Assembly: GCA_903921455.1 (NCBI GenBank)
Contig: CAIXPZ010000192.1
Location: 1 to 36,712 of the forward strand
Reading direction: 5' to 3'
From: an uncultured Verrucomicrobia subdivision 3 bacterium
Lineage (GTDB): Bacteria > Verrucomicrobiota > Verrucomicrobiae > Limisphaerales > UBA11358
Length of the DNA stretch: 36,712 nucleotides
Below the pieces are notes generated by a model that saw only the letters and a list, made by a program, of their open reading frames with translations, did no database searches and was not told where the DNA came from. The position numbers and the translations under genes were made by a program. Shown here piece by piece: positions 17,408-25,700 of this stretch (within the stretch, counting starts at the first letter, position 1; each line of letters opens with the position of its first letter).

Positions 17408-17715
17408 TGATCTTTCTTCGAAAACGTGGACAAGTAAAGCGGAGTGGTTGGTTAATGTTTAACTGAACTGGTTTTCAAAATCCACAGGAGATTGATAACC
17501 CAAGGCGCTGTGGAACCGCCGTGTGTTATAAAAGCCCTCGATATAAACGAAGACTTGTTGTTTGGCTTGCGCTTTGGTGGCGGGGATTCCGTCCTCGAAA
17601 GCTTCGGTTTTGAGGGTGGCGAAAAACGATTCGGCCATGGCGTTGTCATAACAGTTGCCTTTGCGGCTCATGCTGGCCGTGATTTTATAATTGGCCAGAA
17701 GCGTAATTCGACAGC
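17408..17715 (-). mobile_element. IS3-family insertion sequence remnant
   Basis: The outer end at 17408 reads TGATCTTTCTTCGAAAACGT, similar to the terminal inverted repeat of IS3 (TGATCTTA...GTGGACA). It is followed by the 3' end of an IS3-type transposase on the minus strand. The other end of the element, orfA and most of orfB are missing. The right-hand boundary is uncertain and put at the point where transposase similarity fades. Confidence 0.7.
17459..17715 (-). pseudogene. IS3-family transposase orfB, C-terminal fragment
   Basis: The last about 80 codons of an rve-type integrase are present: LLANYKITASMSRKGNCYDN, AMAESFFATLKTEAF with the final catalytic Glu of DDE in AMAES, and the typical tail FYNTRRFHSALGYQSPVDFE before the stop. 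Upstream of LLANYK the reading frame continues to 17878, but its sequence no longer resembles a transposase and the first two catalytic Asp residues are absent. The fragment cannot act alone. Confidence 0.8.
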
Positions 17716-17947
17716 CTTGAAGATTTCGGCGGCGATACCATTCGTATTGGCCTCGCCCATTCTTTATGTGGCGACTAGGATGTTTTGGATTTGGATATCC
17801 TACTGGTTGCTCGGAAACAGATGAGAGTTTATGACGCTGCCTAACCCGATTAGATGAGCAGGCAGACCATGGCGCCAAGCGGCGTCGGGTAACGTCTGCT
17901 GATGAAACCCAACACCTCCCTCGCTCCCACTTCCATGCCCGCTGCGG

Positions 17948-18490
17948 TCAGCGGAGAAAATCCCGTTGCAGGCGCGTCATCAGGTCGTTGACGGCCAGCA
18001 TCAATTCGCCGTGCCGCTCGGCGCCGGCCTCGTCCGCCAGGTCAATCGGCGCGCTCATCGCCTCGGCATACCGGTGCGTCAGCGCCATCCGCTCGTCGCG
18101 CTGGCCGAGCGACCGCAGGAGGCCGCGCACTGTTTCGACCTGGGCTTTGGCAGCGGTAATCTTCTTCAGCGCGGCGCTTGCCGTCACTTCCCCGGACTCA
18201 ACGCGCTTTAGCAAACCGCATTCAAATAACTGGCATCGCTTCGGCCGGTCGGCGTAGATGCCGCAGAACTTGCCGTCATAGGCGGCGCAGGGCTGGGCGA
18301 AGGCGGTGATGAATTTGGTTTTCTTGAGCAGCGTCAGCCCCAGCCGGCTCAGGCGCGCCGGGTTGTCGCTGGCGCGCAGTTCCACGTCCGCGAACAGCGT
18401 GCTGTCGCAGCACAGACCGCACTGCGGACAGAGTTGGTCAATGCCGCCGCTGGGAGAATTGGAAATTTTAGTATTCACGCTCGCCCTCAT
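17948..18490 (-). CDS. YkgJ-family cysteine cluster protein
   Basis: Starting at ATG 18490 the product is 180 residues. Near the N-terminus is CPQCGLCCDSTLF. Further on come PCAAYDGKFCGIYADRPKRC and FEC, the conserved cysteine pattern of the YkgJ/CxxCxxCC family (PF03692), thought to bind iron-sulfur or zinc. The C-terminal half is alpha-helical without known motifs. The frame is open upstream to 18640, but those codons lie inside a palindromic element, so a start at ATG 18490 or GTG 18478 is more credible. It follows the hrpB gene on the same strand and is likely the last gene of that run. Its cellular role is not known. Confidence 0.8.
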   Translation of the reverse strand: MRASVNTKISNSPSGGIDQLCPQCGLCCDSTLFADVELRASDNPARLSRLGLTLLKKTKFITAFAQPCAAYDGKFCGIYADRPKRCQLFECGLLKRVESGEVTASAALKKITAAKAQVETVRGLLRSLGQRDERMALTHRYAEAMSAPIDLADEAGAERHGELMLAVNDLMTRLQRDFLR

Positions 18491-18638
18491 CCTAGCCTTC
18501 TCCCCCGGGGAGAAGGAACTACCATTGTATACCCTTGGGTTTGCGAATGAACGTCTGACCAATCCAGCCGCAGCCCAGCGCAGGAGACGGAAACCCGTTC
18601 TCCCTCTCCTGCGGACAGGAGCGGGCCGGGGTGAGGGC
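18483..18638. repeat. Palindromic intergenic element with GCCCTCA ends
   Basis: The sequence runs from GCCCTCATCCTAGCC to its imperfect complement GGCCGGGGTGAGGGC. Inside are a strong hairpin at 18496-18516 (CCTTCTCCCC against GGGGAGAAGG) and a second at 18606-18621 (CTCCTG-CGGA-CAGGAG). The last 8 bases of its left end contain the probable ATG of the YkgJ-type gene. The pattern is typical of dispersed intergenic repeats in this group. No second copy is in the window. Confidence 0.6.
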
Positions 18639-18655
18639 AAATGTGAAACAAACTT

Positions 18656-21190
18656 TCATCGCCAGAAATGTTTGGGATACTTCCGCGCCAGCTCGGATTT
18701 GATCTTCGGATAATGTTCCCGCCAGAAGCTGGCCAGATCCTGCGTCACCTGGATCGGCTTCATGCCGGGCGTGAGAATATGCACCGTGACCGGCACGCGG
18801 CCCAGCGCAATCTTCGGCGTCTGGTTCACGTCGTAAAGCTCCTGGATGCGCAGCGAGATGAACGGTGCCCTGCCCGGCTCGTAATTCACCTTGGGCGTGC
18901 GGCCGTTCGGCAGCGTGAGCCGCTCGGGCGCGTGCTTGTCCAGCAATTCGCGCTGCGTGTGCGAGAGCCACGAGGTGACGATGGGTTTCACCTCGCGCTC
19001 CTTGATGTCCTTGTAGCTCACCGCGCCGTGGCACAGCTGCTCGATGATGGCTTTCTTGTCATCGTCCGTGATGGCCGGCAACTGCAGGTCGGCGCATTCC
19101 TTGCACAAGAGGTTCAGCCGCGCCAGCCATTGCTCGACGTGATGATCCCAGTTCGGCAACAGCAAGCGGCCGGCAATGATTTCATCCGCCAGCAGGCGCG
19201 CCGCCGCTTCGGCGGGCGGCGGGTCGATGCGTTTCGCCGTCAGCGCCAGGTCGCGGAAGCGCAACAGCTCGGCGGCCAGCACGCGCTTCTCGCGCGCATC
19301 GAACTGCACATGGACATCGCTCTGGATGTCGTCGGGGAATAATTCCTTCAGCCACTCCACCTCGATCGCCGTGGCGAGCGAGAGGATGGTGTTCACCTCT
19401 TTGTCCCGGCCCTCGATCTCGCGGATTTCCGCCGCGACGAACAGCGGGCTTTGCTGCACGGCGCTTTCGCGCGCGAGCACGCCGCGCCGCCCATGCACCA
19501 ACTCGCAGCGCAAAGTTCCCTGATCCATCCGCCGCGTCACGCGGTCGCTGAAGCCGATGAGGATGCACTTCTGCAGGTTCTCGTCCTTCATCTCGTGCGG
19601 GCGCGTGTCGAGGCCCTCGTCCTTGGCGATGCGGAGAAACTGGTCAAACAGCGGCCCGACCTGCTTCGCGGTGACGGCGTGGATGCCCAGCTTGCGGCAG
19701 GCGTCCAGGCGGAACTGCTGGTTGAAGGCAAAGCTCCACGCGCGCATGAGAATCCAGAAGTCCGACGACGACTTCTCGCCGAGCAAATCCTCGCGGGCGG
19801 TGTCCACTTCCTTGCCGCAGTTGCGCAGCAGCAAGTCCCGGCCCTGGGTCAGCGCCGCGACGAGGCAGGCTTGATACACGCAGCCGTATTCCTGCGCCGC
19901 GAGCAGCATGCGCGCGTAACGCGGGTGCAGCGGAAACGCCAGCATCTTGCGGCCGACGGGAGTGATTTTGTTCTCGTGGATCGCCCCCAGGTCCGCCAGC
20001 AACTCCTCGGCGTGCGACAACGAGATTTCATCAGGCTTTTCCAGCCAGCGGAATTGGCGCAAGTCCTCGACGCCCGAGGCTTTCAACGTCAGCACGACTT
20101 CGGATAAATCGAGGCGCTTGATCTCCGGCAATTCCTGCGGCGCGCGATGCGAATGTTCCTCGCGCGACCACAAGCGCATGCACACGCCCGGCGCGGTGCG
20201 GCCCGCGCGACCCGCGCGCTGGTCGGTGGACGACTGGGAAATCTTGTCGATGAGCAGCGTGTTGATGCCGCGGTTGGCGTCGTAGCGCGCCACGCGGGCG
20301 AGGCCGGAATCGATCACCAGCCGCACGCCGTCAATCGTGATCGAGGTTTCGGCGACATTCGTGGCGACGACGACTTTCCGCCGGTCGTAGCGCGCCACGG
20401 CGGCATCCTGATCGCGCGGCGGCAGTTCGCCGTGCAATGGCAGCAGGATAAACCCCTTCGCCTCGCTGGTGTGGCGGATGGCCTCGATGGTCTGTGAAAT
20501 CTCAAAACCGCCCGGCATGAAGACGAGCACGTCGCCCTCGCCGCCGCCGTGGACGTAGCGGCTGAAGGCATCCGCCGCCTGTTCCCACACAGGGCGCTTG
20601 TCGGCGTAGGCCGGCAGCTCGGCATATTCGTATTCCACCGGAAACATCCGGCCCTCGGAGGCGAGAACGGCGCACGGCGAAAGATATTTTTCCAATTCGC
20701 CGGCGTTCAAGGTGGCGGACATCACCGCGAGCAGGAGGTCGGGGCGAAACTTTTCCTGCTGCTCGAGCGCCTGGGCCAGCGTGATATCGCCGTAAAGGTG
20801 GCGCTCGTGAAATTCATCGAACAGGATCGCCGTGACGCCGCGCAGCTGGGGATCGTCGATCATCTGCCGCAGCAGCACGCCTTCGGTCACGAAGCGGATT
20901 TTGGTCCTGGCGGACGTGACGTTCTCGAAGCGGATCTGGTAGCCGACTTCATCCCCCAGTTTGACGCCGAGTTCCTGCGCGACGCGCGCGGCCAGCAGAC
21001 GCGCGGCGAGCCGGCGCGGCTGCAGGACGACCACCTGGCCATTGCCGAGCAAGCCGTGCTTGAGCAGCATCTGCGGCACCTGCGTGGATTTGCCGGAGCC
21101 GGTCGGCGCGGAGAGAATGAGGCGCTTGTCGTGTTGCAAGCGCGCGACGATGTCGCGCTCGATTTCGTAGATGGGCAGACGGTCAGCCAT
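18656..21190 (-). CDS. hrpB: ATP-dependent RNA helicase HrpB
   Basis: This 844-residue DEAH-box type helicase has a Walker A motif GSGKST at residues 31-36 and a Walker B box DEFH at 125-128. SAT is in VMSATLNAGELEKYL and the helicase C motif is in TDQRAGRAGRTAPG. The HA2 region follows, then the HrpB-specific C-terminal domain (PNGRTPKVNYEPGRAPFISL onwards to KYPKHFWR). Length and C-terminus match HrpB rather than HrpA. It is expected to be cytoplasmic; the physiological substrate of HrpB is not well established. It starts 57 bases after the folD stop on the same strand, so it may share that transcript. Confidence 0.95.
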   Translation of the reverse strand: MADRLPIYEIERDIVARLQHDKRLILSAPTGSGKSTQVPQMLLKHGLLGNGQVVVLQPRRLAARLLAARVAQELGVKLGDEVGYQIRFENVTSARTKIRFVTEGVLLRQMIDDPQLRGVTAILFDEFHERHLYGDITLAQALEQQEKFRPDLLLAVMSATLNAGELEKYLSPCAVLASEGRMFPVEYEYAELPAYADKRPVWEQAADAFSRYVHGGGEGDVLVFMPGGFEISQTIEAIRHTSEAKGFILLPLHGELPPRDQDAAVARYDRRKVVVATNVAETSITIDGVRLVIDSGLARVARYDANRGINTLLIDKISQSSTDQRAGRAGRTAPGVCMRLWSREEHSHRAPQELPEIKRLDLSEVVLTLKASGVEDLRQFRWLEKPDEISLSHAEELLADLGAIHENKITPVGRKMLAFPLHPRYARMLLAAQEYGCVYQACLVAALTQGRDLLLRNCGKEVDTAREDLLGEKSSSDFWILMRAWSFAFNQQFRLDACRKLGIHAVTAKQVGPLFDQFLRIAKDEGLDTRPHEMKDENLQKCILIGFSDRVTRRMDQGTLRCELVHGRRGVLARESAVQQSPLFVAAEIREIEGRDKEVNTILSLATAIEVEWLKELFPDDIQSDVHVQFDAREKRVLAAELLRFRDLALTAKRIDPPPAEAAARLLADEIIAGRLLLPNWDHHVEQWLARLNLLCKECADLQLPAITDDDKKAIIEQLCHGAVSYKDIKEREVKPIVTSWLSHTQRELLDKHAPERLTLPNGRTPKVNYEPGRAPFISLRIQELYDVNQTPKIALGRVPVTVHILTPGMKPIQVTQDLASFWREHYPKIKSELARKYPKHFWR

Positions 21191-21247
21191 GGAGTAGAAA
21201 GGATAGATGAACCGACTGCCGGACTGAATATTTTCCGGCGATGCGAT

Positions 21248-22162
21248 TTAGCTGACGGCCAACTCCGCCGCGCGGACGGTGTTTTGCAACAGCATGGCGA
21301 TGGTCATCGGGCCGACGCCGCCGGGATTGGGCGTGATCTTGCCGGCAATGGGCTGGACGTTCGCATAATCCACGTCGCCGACCAGTTTGGTGCCGGTCTT
21401 GGAAGTTGCGTCCGGCACGCGGTTCACGCCCACGTCCATGATGACGGCGCCGGGCTTGACCATGTCGGCCTTCACAAATTCAGCCACACCGATGGCCGCA
21501 ATGATGATGTCGGCGCGGCGGCAATGCGCCTTGATGTCGCGGGTCGCCGAGTGGCAGATGGTGACAGTGGCGTTGGCGTGCTTGCCCTTTTGACAGAGCA
21601 TCGCGGTCATCGGCTTGCCGACGATGTTGCCGCGGCCGAGCACGACGACTTCTGCCCCCTCAGTCTTGACGCCGGAACGGATGAGCAACTCGACGACGCC
21701 GGCGGGCGTGCAGGGTTTGAAGCCGGTCTCGTCGCCCAGCATAAGCTTGCCGACGTTGACGGGATGAAAGCCGTCCACATCCTTCGTCGGCAGCACGGTG
21801 GAGAAAACGACCGACTCACGGATCTGTTTGGGCAGCGGCGCCTGCACCAGGATGCCGTGCAGATGCGCGGCGGCATTCAGCTTGCCGATCAGCGCCAGCA
21901 GTTCCGCCTCGGAAGTGTTTTGCGGCAGGACATGCGTTTCGGAAACGATCCCAAGTTCGGCGCAGGCCTTTTCCTTGCGACCAACATAGACCTTGGACGC
22001 CGGGTCTTCACCGACACGCACAAAGGCGAGGCCGGGCACCACGCCGCGTTGTTTCAAGGCCGCAACGCGCGCGGTGAGTTCCTGCTGGATCTGCGCCGCG
22101 ATGGCGCGACCATCAACGACGTTGTTGGGGCTTGCTGCCACGAGTGGTCTGTTCACTGCCAC
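21248..22162 (-). CDS. folD: Bifunctional methylenetetrahydrofolate dehydrogenase/cyclohydrolase FolD
   Basis: FolD interconverts methylene-, methenyl- and 10-formyl-tetrahydrofolate using NADP in the cytoplasm. The 304-residue product shows the active-site pair Tyr59-x3-Lys63 (KVYVGRKEKA), the signature KDVDGFHPVNVGKL, the nucleotide-binding VLGRGNIVGKPM, and the C-terminal TPNPGGVGPMTIAML. Conserved sequence begins at VVDGRAIAAQI (residue 15). The start is within the last 50 bases of the upstream SH3b gene in another frame. Later in-frame GTG codons at 22156 and 22141 are possible starts but would still overlap. Confidence 0.96.
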   Translation of the reverse strand: MAVNRPLVAASPNNVVDGRAIAAQIQQELTARVAALKQRGVVPGLAFVRVGEDPASKVYVGRKEKACAELGIVSETHVLPQNTSEAELLALIGKLNAAAHLHGILVQAPLPKQIRESVVFSTVLPTKDVDGFHPVNVGKLMLGDETGFKPCTPAGVVELLIRSGVKTEGAEVVVLGRGNIVGKPMTAMLCQKGKHANATVTICHSATRDIKAHCRRADIIIAAIGVAEFVKADMVKPGAVIMDVGVNRVPDATSKTGTKLVGDVDYANVQPIAGKITPNPGGVGPMTIAMLLQNTVRAAELAVS

Positions 22163-23318
22163 GGGGACTGGCCACCCGGTTCTGGATCGCGGGCAGGTTG
22201 GTGTCGAGCACGTAAATTTTCTGGATGGTCAGCACCGGCGTCGCCGCCCAGCGGGCAGAAATGCCTTCCTCGCCCGTGACAATGATCTTGAAATTATGGT
22301 AGCGGCCGAGATCCAGATTGGTGCTGGTGGAGTTAAGGTAGTTGATGGCATTGCCGCTGTCCCAATCGTAAAGCTCATAGGCGGTCGGGGCCACGATGCT
22401 GACGGAGGAACGGACATAGCCTTCGTGCGTGACCACGCGCGGCGGCGGCGGCGGAAGATTGGTTTCAACCACAGTCGTGGGTGCGTTGGTATCGGCAACC
22501 GCCGGAGTGTTAGCGGCAGCCGCAGCGGGCGGCGTGGCGGCGGCAACCGGGGCCGCGCCGGGCTGCGTCACAATGGGCGGCGCTTCCGTGACCGTGCTGG
22601 CCGTGGGGGGCGGCGTGACGACCGCGGGCGTGTTTTCCACCAAGGCGGGAGTGGCGTTGGTCGGCACCACCACCGGCGCGGGTTCCTGCTTCAAATACAT
22701 GGCCGAAACGAATGCGAAGGCGTTCGCGGGCGTCTCGATCTGCGCCCAGTCACCTTTGGTGGTGAGTTCGTTGACGGCGGCGCCTTTTTCAATCAGGCCC
22801 AGCACGCTGTAATTTTCACCGGGACCGGCGCGGAGATTGAGTTTCTTGGCGGAAACGATCTTGTTCGTTGCATCCACGAACCTGGTGTTGACCCAGACCT
22901 TGGTGCCGGAAGGCAGCGAAATCTTGGCCCACTGCGCCGGTTCATCGGCGGCGTGCTTATCGAGGCTGATCTGGGCAATCACGTTGACGGTGTCACCCGC
23001 CTTCAGGTGACCGACGACTTCACCTTTCAAACCGGCCTGCCCGCGGACATTCAGGTTCGCGGACGTGACCGTCGCCGGACCGGCGACGAGCGCGACGGAC
23101 GGCTCGACAATCTTTTTGACGGCCTTCTTCTTGTGCACCACCGGGGCCGTTTTCTTTTTGGCGGGCGCCACCGTGTTCGTGCTTGGCACCACGGCGGCGG
23201 CCGGGGCGGCCGTCAGGGTGGCCGGAGCGGGAATTTCCGGCAGCTTGTTCGTGTTCACCTGCGCCACCGCCGTCGTGGCCAGCATCGTTCCCAAAACCAA
23301 CCAGCAGTTCGTTTTCAT
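22113..23318 (-). CDS. Secreted protein with two SH3b domains
   Basis: This 401-residue protein has a signal peptide (MKTNCWLVLGTMLATTAVAQ) and a Lys/Ala/Pro-rich linker (40-80). Bacterial SH3-like domains follow at about 83-150 (TSANLNVRGQAGLKGEVVGH) and 151-210 (KKLNLRAGPGENYSVLGLIE). A low-complexity Ala/Pro/Thr/Val segment (about 210-310) and a C-terminal region of unknown fold come after. SH3b domains commonly bind peptidoglycan or other envelope polymers, so a periplasmic envelope role is likely. Its ATG overlaps the rluB stop by 4 bases and its 3' end overlaps folD by 50 bases, so it sits in an operon with unrelated housekeeping genes. No catalytic domain was seen. Confidence 0.85.
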   Translation of the reverse strand: MKTNCWLVLGTMLATTAVAQVNTNKLPEIPAPATLTAAPAAAVVPSTNTVAPAKKKTAPVVHKKKAVKKIVEPSVALVAGPATVTSANLNVRGQAGLKGEVVGHLKAGDTVNVIAQISLDKHAADEPAQWAKISLPSGTKVWVNTRFVDATNKIVSAKKLNLRAGPGENYSVLGLIEKGAAVNELTTKGDWAQIETPANAFAFVSAMYLKQEPAPVVVPTNATPALVENTPAVVTPPPTASTVTEAPPIVTQPGAAPVAAATPPAAAAANTPAVADTNAPTTVVETNLPPPPPRVVTHEGYVRSSVSIVAPTAYELYDWDSGNAINYLNSTSTNLDLGRYHNFKIIVTGEEGISARWAATPVLTIQKIYVLDTNLPAIQNRVASPRGSEQTTRGSKPQQRR

Positions 23319-24028
23319 AAATCAGTAGTCAAAGTTTTAATTTCCACCGCGTTCAGCGTCCGCCATTTGCCCGGCTTCAATTCGCCGAGCCGGATTTTTC
23401 CGATCTGCGTGCGCTGCAATTTTTTCACCGTGATCGCCTGCGACTCAAACAGCCGCCGCACCTCGCGGTTCTTGCCTTCGCCCAGTTCCAGTTCCACGAT
23501 GCACTTGGCCCGTGAGCCGGAAACGATCCTGGCGGCAAGCGCCTTCAATTTTTCACCCTCGTGAAAAATACCGCGCTTGAATAATTCCAACATCGCCGGC
23601 GTCACTTCGCCTTCGACGCTCACCAGATATTTCTTGCGGATGCCGTAGCGCGGGTGCGTCAGTCGCAGCGCAAATTGTCCATCATTGGTGAGAAAAATCA
23701 ATCCTTCGCTGTTATAGTCCAGGCGTCCGACGGACTGCACCGTCTCCCACTCGCGCGGCAACAACTGGTAGATCGTCGGCCGGTTCAATTCATCCTTGCG
23801 GGAGCAGACGCAACCCGGCGGCTTGTTCAGCGCGGCGTAGATGAGTTTTTTCGGGCGGACCAGCTTGCCGTCCACCGCCACCTGGTCGTGGTCGGGATCA
23901 ACCTTGGAGCCCAGCAGCCGGACGACCTGGCCGTTGACGGCCACGCGCCCCTCCAAAATGAACTGCTCGCCGGCCCGGCGTGAAGCCACCCCGGCGTCGG
24001 CGAGAAATTTCTGTAAGCGAACGGACAT
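23315..24028 (-). CDS. rluB: 23S rRNA pseudouridine synthase, RluB/RsuA family
   Basis: This 237-residue protein has an N-terminal S4 RNA-binding domain (RLQKFLADAGVASRRAGEQF to about 60), then the RsuA/RluB/E/F catalytic domain. The catalytic Asp104 lies in VGRLDYNSEGLIFLTNDG. RluB-like features are LNKPPGCVCS and EGKNREVRRLFE. It converts uridine to pseudouridine in rRNA; RluB is the best guess, but RsuA or RluF cannot be fully excluded. I start at ATG 24028 (MSVRLQK); a TTG two codons further upstream is less likely. It lies downstream of the small basic protein gene, another translation-related gene, with a stem-loop between. Confidence 0.9.
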   Translation of the reverse strand: MSVRLQKFLADAGVASRRAGEQFILEGRVAVNGQVVRLLGSKVDPDHDQVAVDGKLVRPKKLIYAALNKPPGCVCSRKDELNRPTIYQLLPREWETVQSVGRLDYNSEGLIFLTNDGQFALRLTHPRYGIRKKYLVSVEGEVTPAMLELFKRGIFHEGEKLKALAARIVSGSRAKCIVELELGEGKNREVRRLFESQAITVKKLQRTQIGKIRLGELKPGKWRTLNAVEIKTLTTDL

Positions 24029-24044
24029 TGCCAATTTTCAATCA

Positions 24045-24091
24045 CCAATTTCCAATTTGGTTGCCGCAGGACGACGGCAATTGGAAATTGG
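24045..24091. terminator. Stem-loop between small basic protein gene and rluB
   Basis: CCAATTTCCAA (24045-24055) pairs with TTGGAAATTGG (24081-24091), and TTGCCG (24061-24066) with CGGCAA (24075-24080), around an 8-base loop. The stem has 17 pairs with a 5-base bulge on one side. There is no clear U tract, so it could be an attenuator, an RNA-stability hairpin or a fragment of a dispersed repeat. Confidence 0.45.
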
Positions 24092-24112
24092 AACTGGCAA
24101 CTTGGGAATGGA

Positions 24113-24268
24113 TCAGGCTTCCGGCTTGGTTTTGCGGAGACCGGTGATCTTGTCGCCGGCTTTGCGCTGGCCGCGTTTTTCCAGGAGGGCCGTGCGTTCA
24201 AAACGCTTGAGGACATTGCGCTTGCCACCCAAAGTGGAGGCCGCGCGGAGGCTGCGATGTTGTGACAT
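24113..24268 (-). CDS. Small basic protein (verrucomicrobial/chlamydial family)
   Basis: A 51-codon gene reads MSQHRSLRAASTLGGKRNVL, then KRFERTALLEKRGQRKAGDK and ITGLRKTKPEA. This fits the small, highly basic protein family known from Verrucomicrobia and Chlamydiae (TIGR04137 as I recall it), suspected to work with the ribosome. It has 15 Lys/Arg residues and no acidic cluster. Its ATG is preceded by a good -35/-10 pair, and the rluB gene follows. Ribosomal association is inferred from family knowledge and neighbourhood, not shown here. The gene is short and easy to miss but is a useful marker of the phylum. Confidence 0.85.
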   Translation of the reverse strand: MSQHRSLRAASTLGGKRNVLKRFERTALLEKRGQRKAGDKITGLRKTKPEA

Positions 24269-24307
24269 AAATTTCTGTAAGTTGGTTTTTGCTTAAAACG
24301 AGCGGCA

Positions 24308-24335
24308 AAGATAACAAAAAAAATCCTTCCCGCAA
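24308..24335 (-). promoter_or_regulatory. Sigma-70-type promoter for the small basic protein gene
   Basis: On the minus strand, TTGCGG (24335-24330) is followed after 16 bases by TATCTT (24313-24308). This places transcription start near 24301, about 33 bases ahead of the ATG at 24268. A run of eight T in the spacer adds to the AT-rich context in an otherwise GC-rich region. Confidence 0.5.
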
Positions 24336-24375
24336 TGCTGAAATTTTGTCGTTTCATTTCCCAAGTCAATTCCCA

Positions 24376-24404
24376 TTGCCGCGCGATTGGAGTGGTGTTA
24401 CGGT
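24376..24404 (+). promoter_or_regulatory. Possible promoter for the redox cluster
   Basis: TTGCCG (24376-24381), 17 bases, TACGGT (24399-24404), about 27 bases before the ATG at 24432. The -10 box is a weak match. It is the best candidate in the divergent gap ahead of the aldo/keto reductase gene. Confidence 0.3.
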
Positions 24405-24431
24405 TAGAAAAATCAACCACGCCATCCACTT

Positions 24432-25652
24432 ATGAATGCAAGCCGCTCAACCACGTCCCGCCGCAGTTTTCTCAAGGCCAGCCTGACGATTCCCGTGGCG
24501 CTCGCCGCCGCCCCCGCCCTGCTGACGCAAACCGCCAGCGCCGCCCCCGCCGGCGCCGCCGTCCTGCCGCGCCGGCAACTGGGCAAAAACGGGCCGGAAG
24601 TCACCATGCTGAGCATGGGCGGCATGATGGCGGCGATGAGCCCCGACTATCTCGACATCGCGTGGTCCATGGGCATCCGTTATTTCGACACGGCGGATTG
24701 CTACATTCACGGCCAGTCGGAAAAAATCGTGGCCAAGTGGCTGGCGAAATATCCGGAACGCCGGAAGGAAATCTTTCTCGTCTCCAAGGATCATCCGAAA
24801 CAAGGCCCCGAACAGTTGCTCGAGATGGTGGACAAACGTCTGGCGGCCTGCGGCACGACTTACCTTGATGCTTTCTACATCCACGGCCTCGGCCCGCGCG
24901 AATATGGCGAAGATTCCTTGAACTGGCCGAAGAGCGATGCCTTCAAAAAGGTCGCTGAAAAACTGAAAAGTTCCGGCAAGGTAAAAATGGTCGGCTTCTC
25001 CTGCCACGACGGACGGTTGCCGGATTATCTGAATGCCGCGGCGCAAGGTGGATTCATTGACATCATCATGCTGGCGTTCAATCCGTTTTACCCCAAAGGC
25101 GGACCGCTCGACAAAGCCCTCGATGCCGCGCATCAGGCCGGCATCGGTCTCGTCGCGATGAAGACGATGCGCGGCGCCAAGGACGTGCCCAAGCGCCTGC
25201 CGGAACTAGACAAGCTCGGCCTGACCACGCATCAGGGCGTGTTGCACGCCGCCTGGAGCGACCCGCGCATCAGCGCCGTCTGCAACATGATTGACAACGT
25301 GGACCAGATGCAGAACAGCACCGCCGCCGCGCGCAACTACAAGGAACCCCTCAAGTTCGCGCATATGGAACTCATCAAGGATACCATCCTCGCCGGTCGC
25401 CGCACGATGTGCACCGGCTGTCCCGCTTGCGAGGCAGCCAGCCAGCAAACCGGCTTTGCGTTTCTGGACATTGCCCGTTTCGTGACCTATTACGAGCAGG
25501 ACGGCAACACCGAGGCTCGGGATTATTATCAAGAGCTGGCCGCCGAACATCGCGACACCAGCAAAGTCGATCTGGCCGCCTTGCGCGACACCTGCCATTT
25601 CAAGACGGATTATCCCGAAATCATCCGCCGCGCCGAACGTTACTTCGCATAG
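24432..25652 (+). CDS. Tat-exported aldo/keto reductase with C-terminal cysteine motif
   Basis: This 406-residue protein starts with a twin-arginine signal (SRRSFLK, residues 9-15, then a hydrophobic stretch to about 39). The AKR barrel has the full catalytic tetrad Asp86, Tyr91 (FDTADCY), Lys119 (LVSKD) and His151 (FYIHG). Near the C-terminus, Cys327-x2-Cys330-x2-Cys333 (CTGCPAC) resembles the Fe-S motif of ferredoxin-like AKR enzymes. A cysteine at about 387 (DTCHF) might be a fourth ligand. Tat export would allow a prefolded enzyme with cofactor to reach the periplasm. The three following genes include two more likely exported or Fe-S proteins, so it may feed or accept electrons there. The substrate is unknown. 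Confidence 0.88.
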   Translation: MNASRSTTSRRSFLKASLTIPVALAAAPALLTQTASAAPAGAAVLPRRQLGKNGPEVTMLSMGGMMAAMSPDYLDIAWSMGIRYFDTADCYIHGQSEKIVAKWLAKYPERRKEIFLVSKDHPKQGPEQLLEMVDKRLAACGTTYLDAFYIHGLGPREYGEDSLNWPKSDAFKKVAEKLKSSGKVKMVGFSCHDGRLPDYLNAAAQGGFIDIIMLAFNPFYPKGGPLDKALDAAHQAGIGLVAMKTMRGAKDVPKRLPELDKLGLTTHQGVLHAAWSDPRISAVCNMIDNVDQMQNSTAAARNYKEPLKFAHMELIKDTILAGRRTMCTGCPACEAASQQTGFAFLDIARFVTYYEQDGNTEARDYYQELAAEHRDTSKVDLAALRDTCHFKTDYPEIIRRAERYFA

Positions 25653-25700
25653 GCTCGGCAATGAAACCCGCGCGACCTGGCGCGCGTCTTTTACCGCGTC

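Noticed and set aside
17716..17947. Possible upstream part of the IS3 transposase or another small gene
   Set aside because: Open frames exist, but the first two catalytic Asp residues and other transposase features are absent and no other family is recognisable; I leave this stretch unassigned.
20549..22279. A 576-codon forward frame across hrpB and folD
   Set aside because: It runs antisense to two clearly recognised genes and has no recognisable domain.
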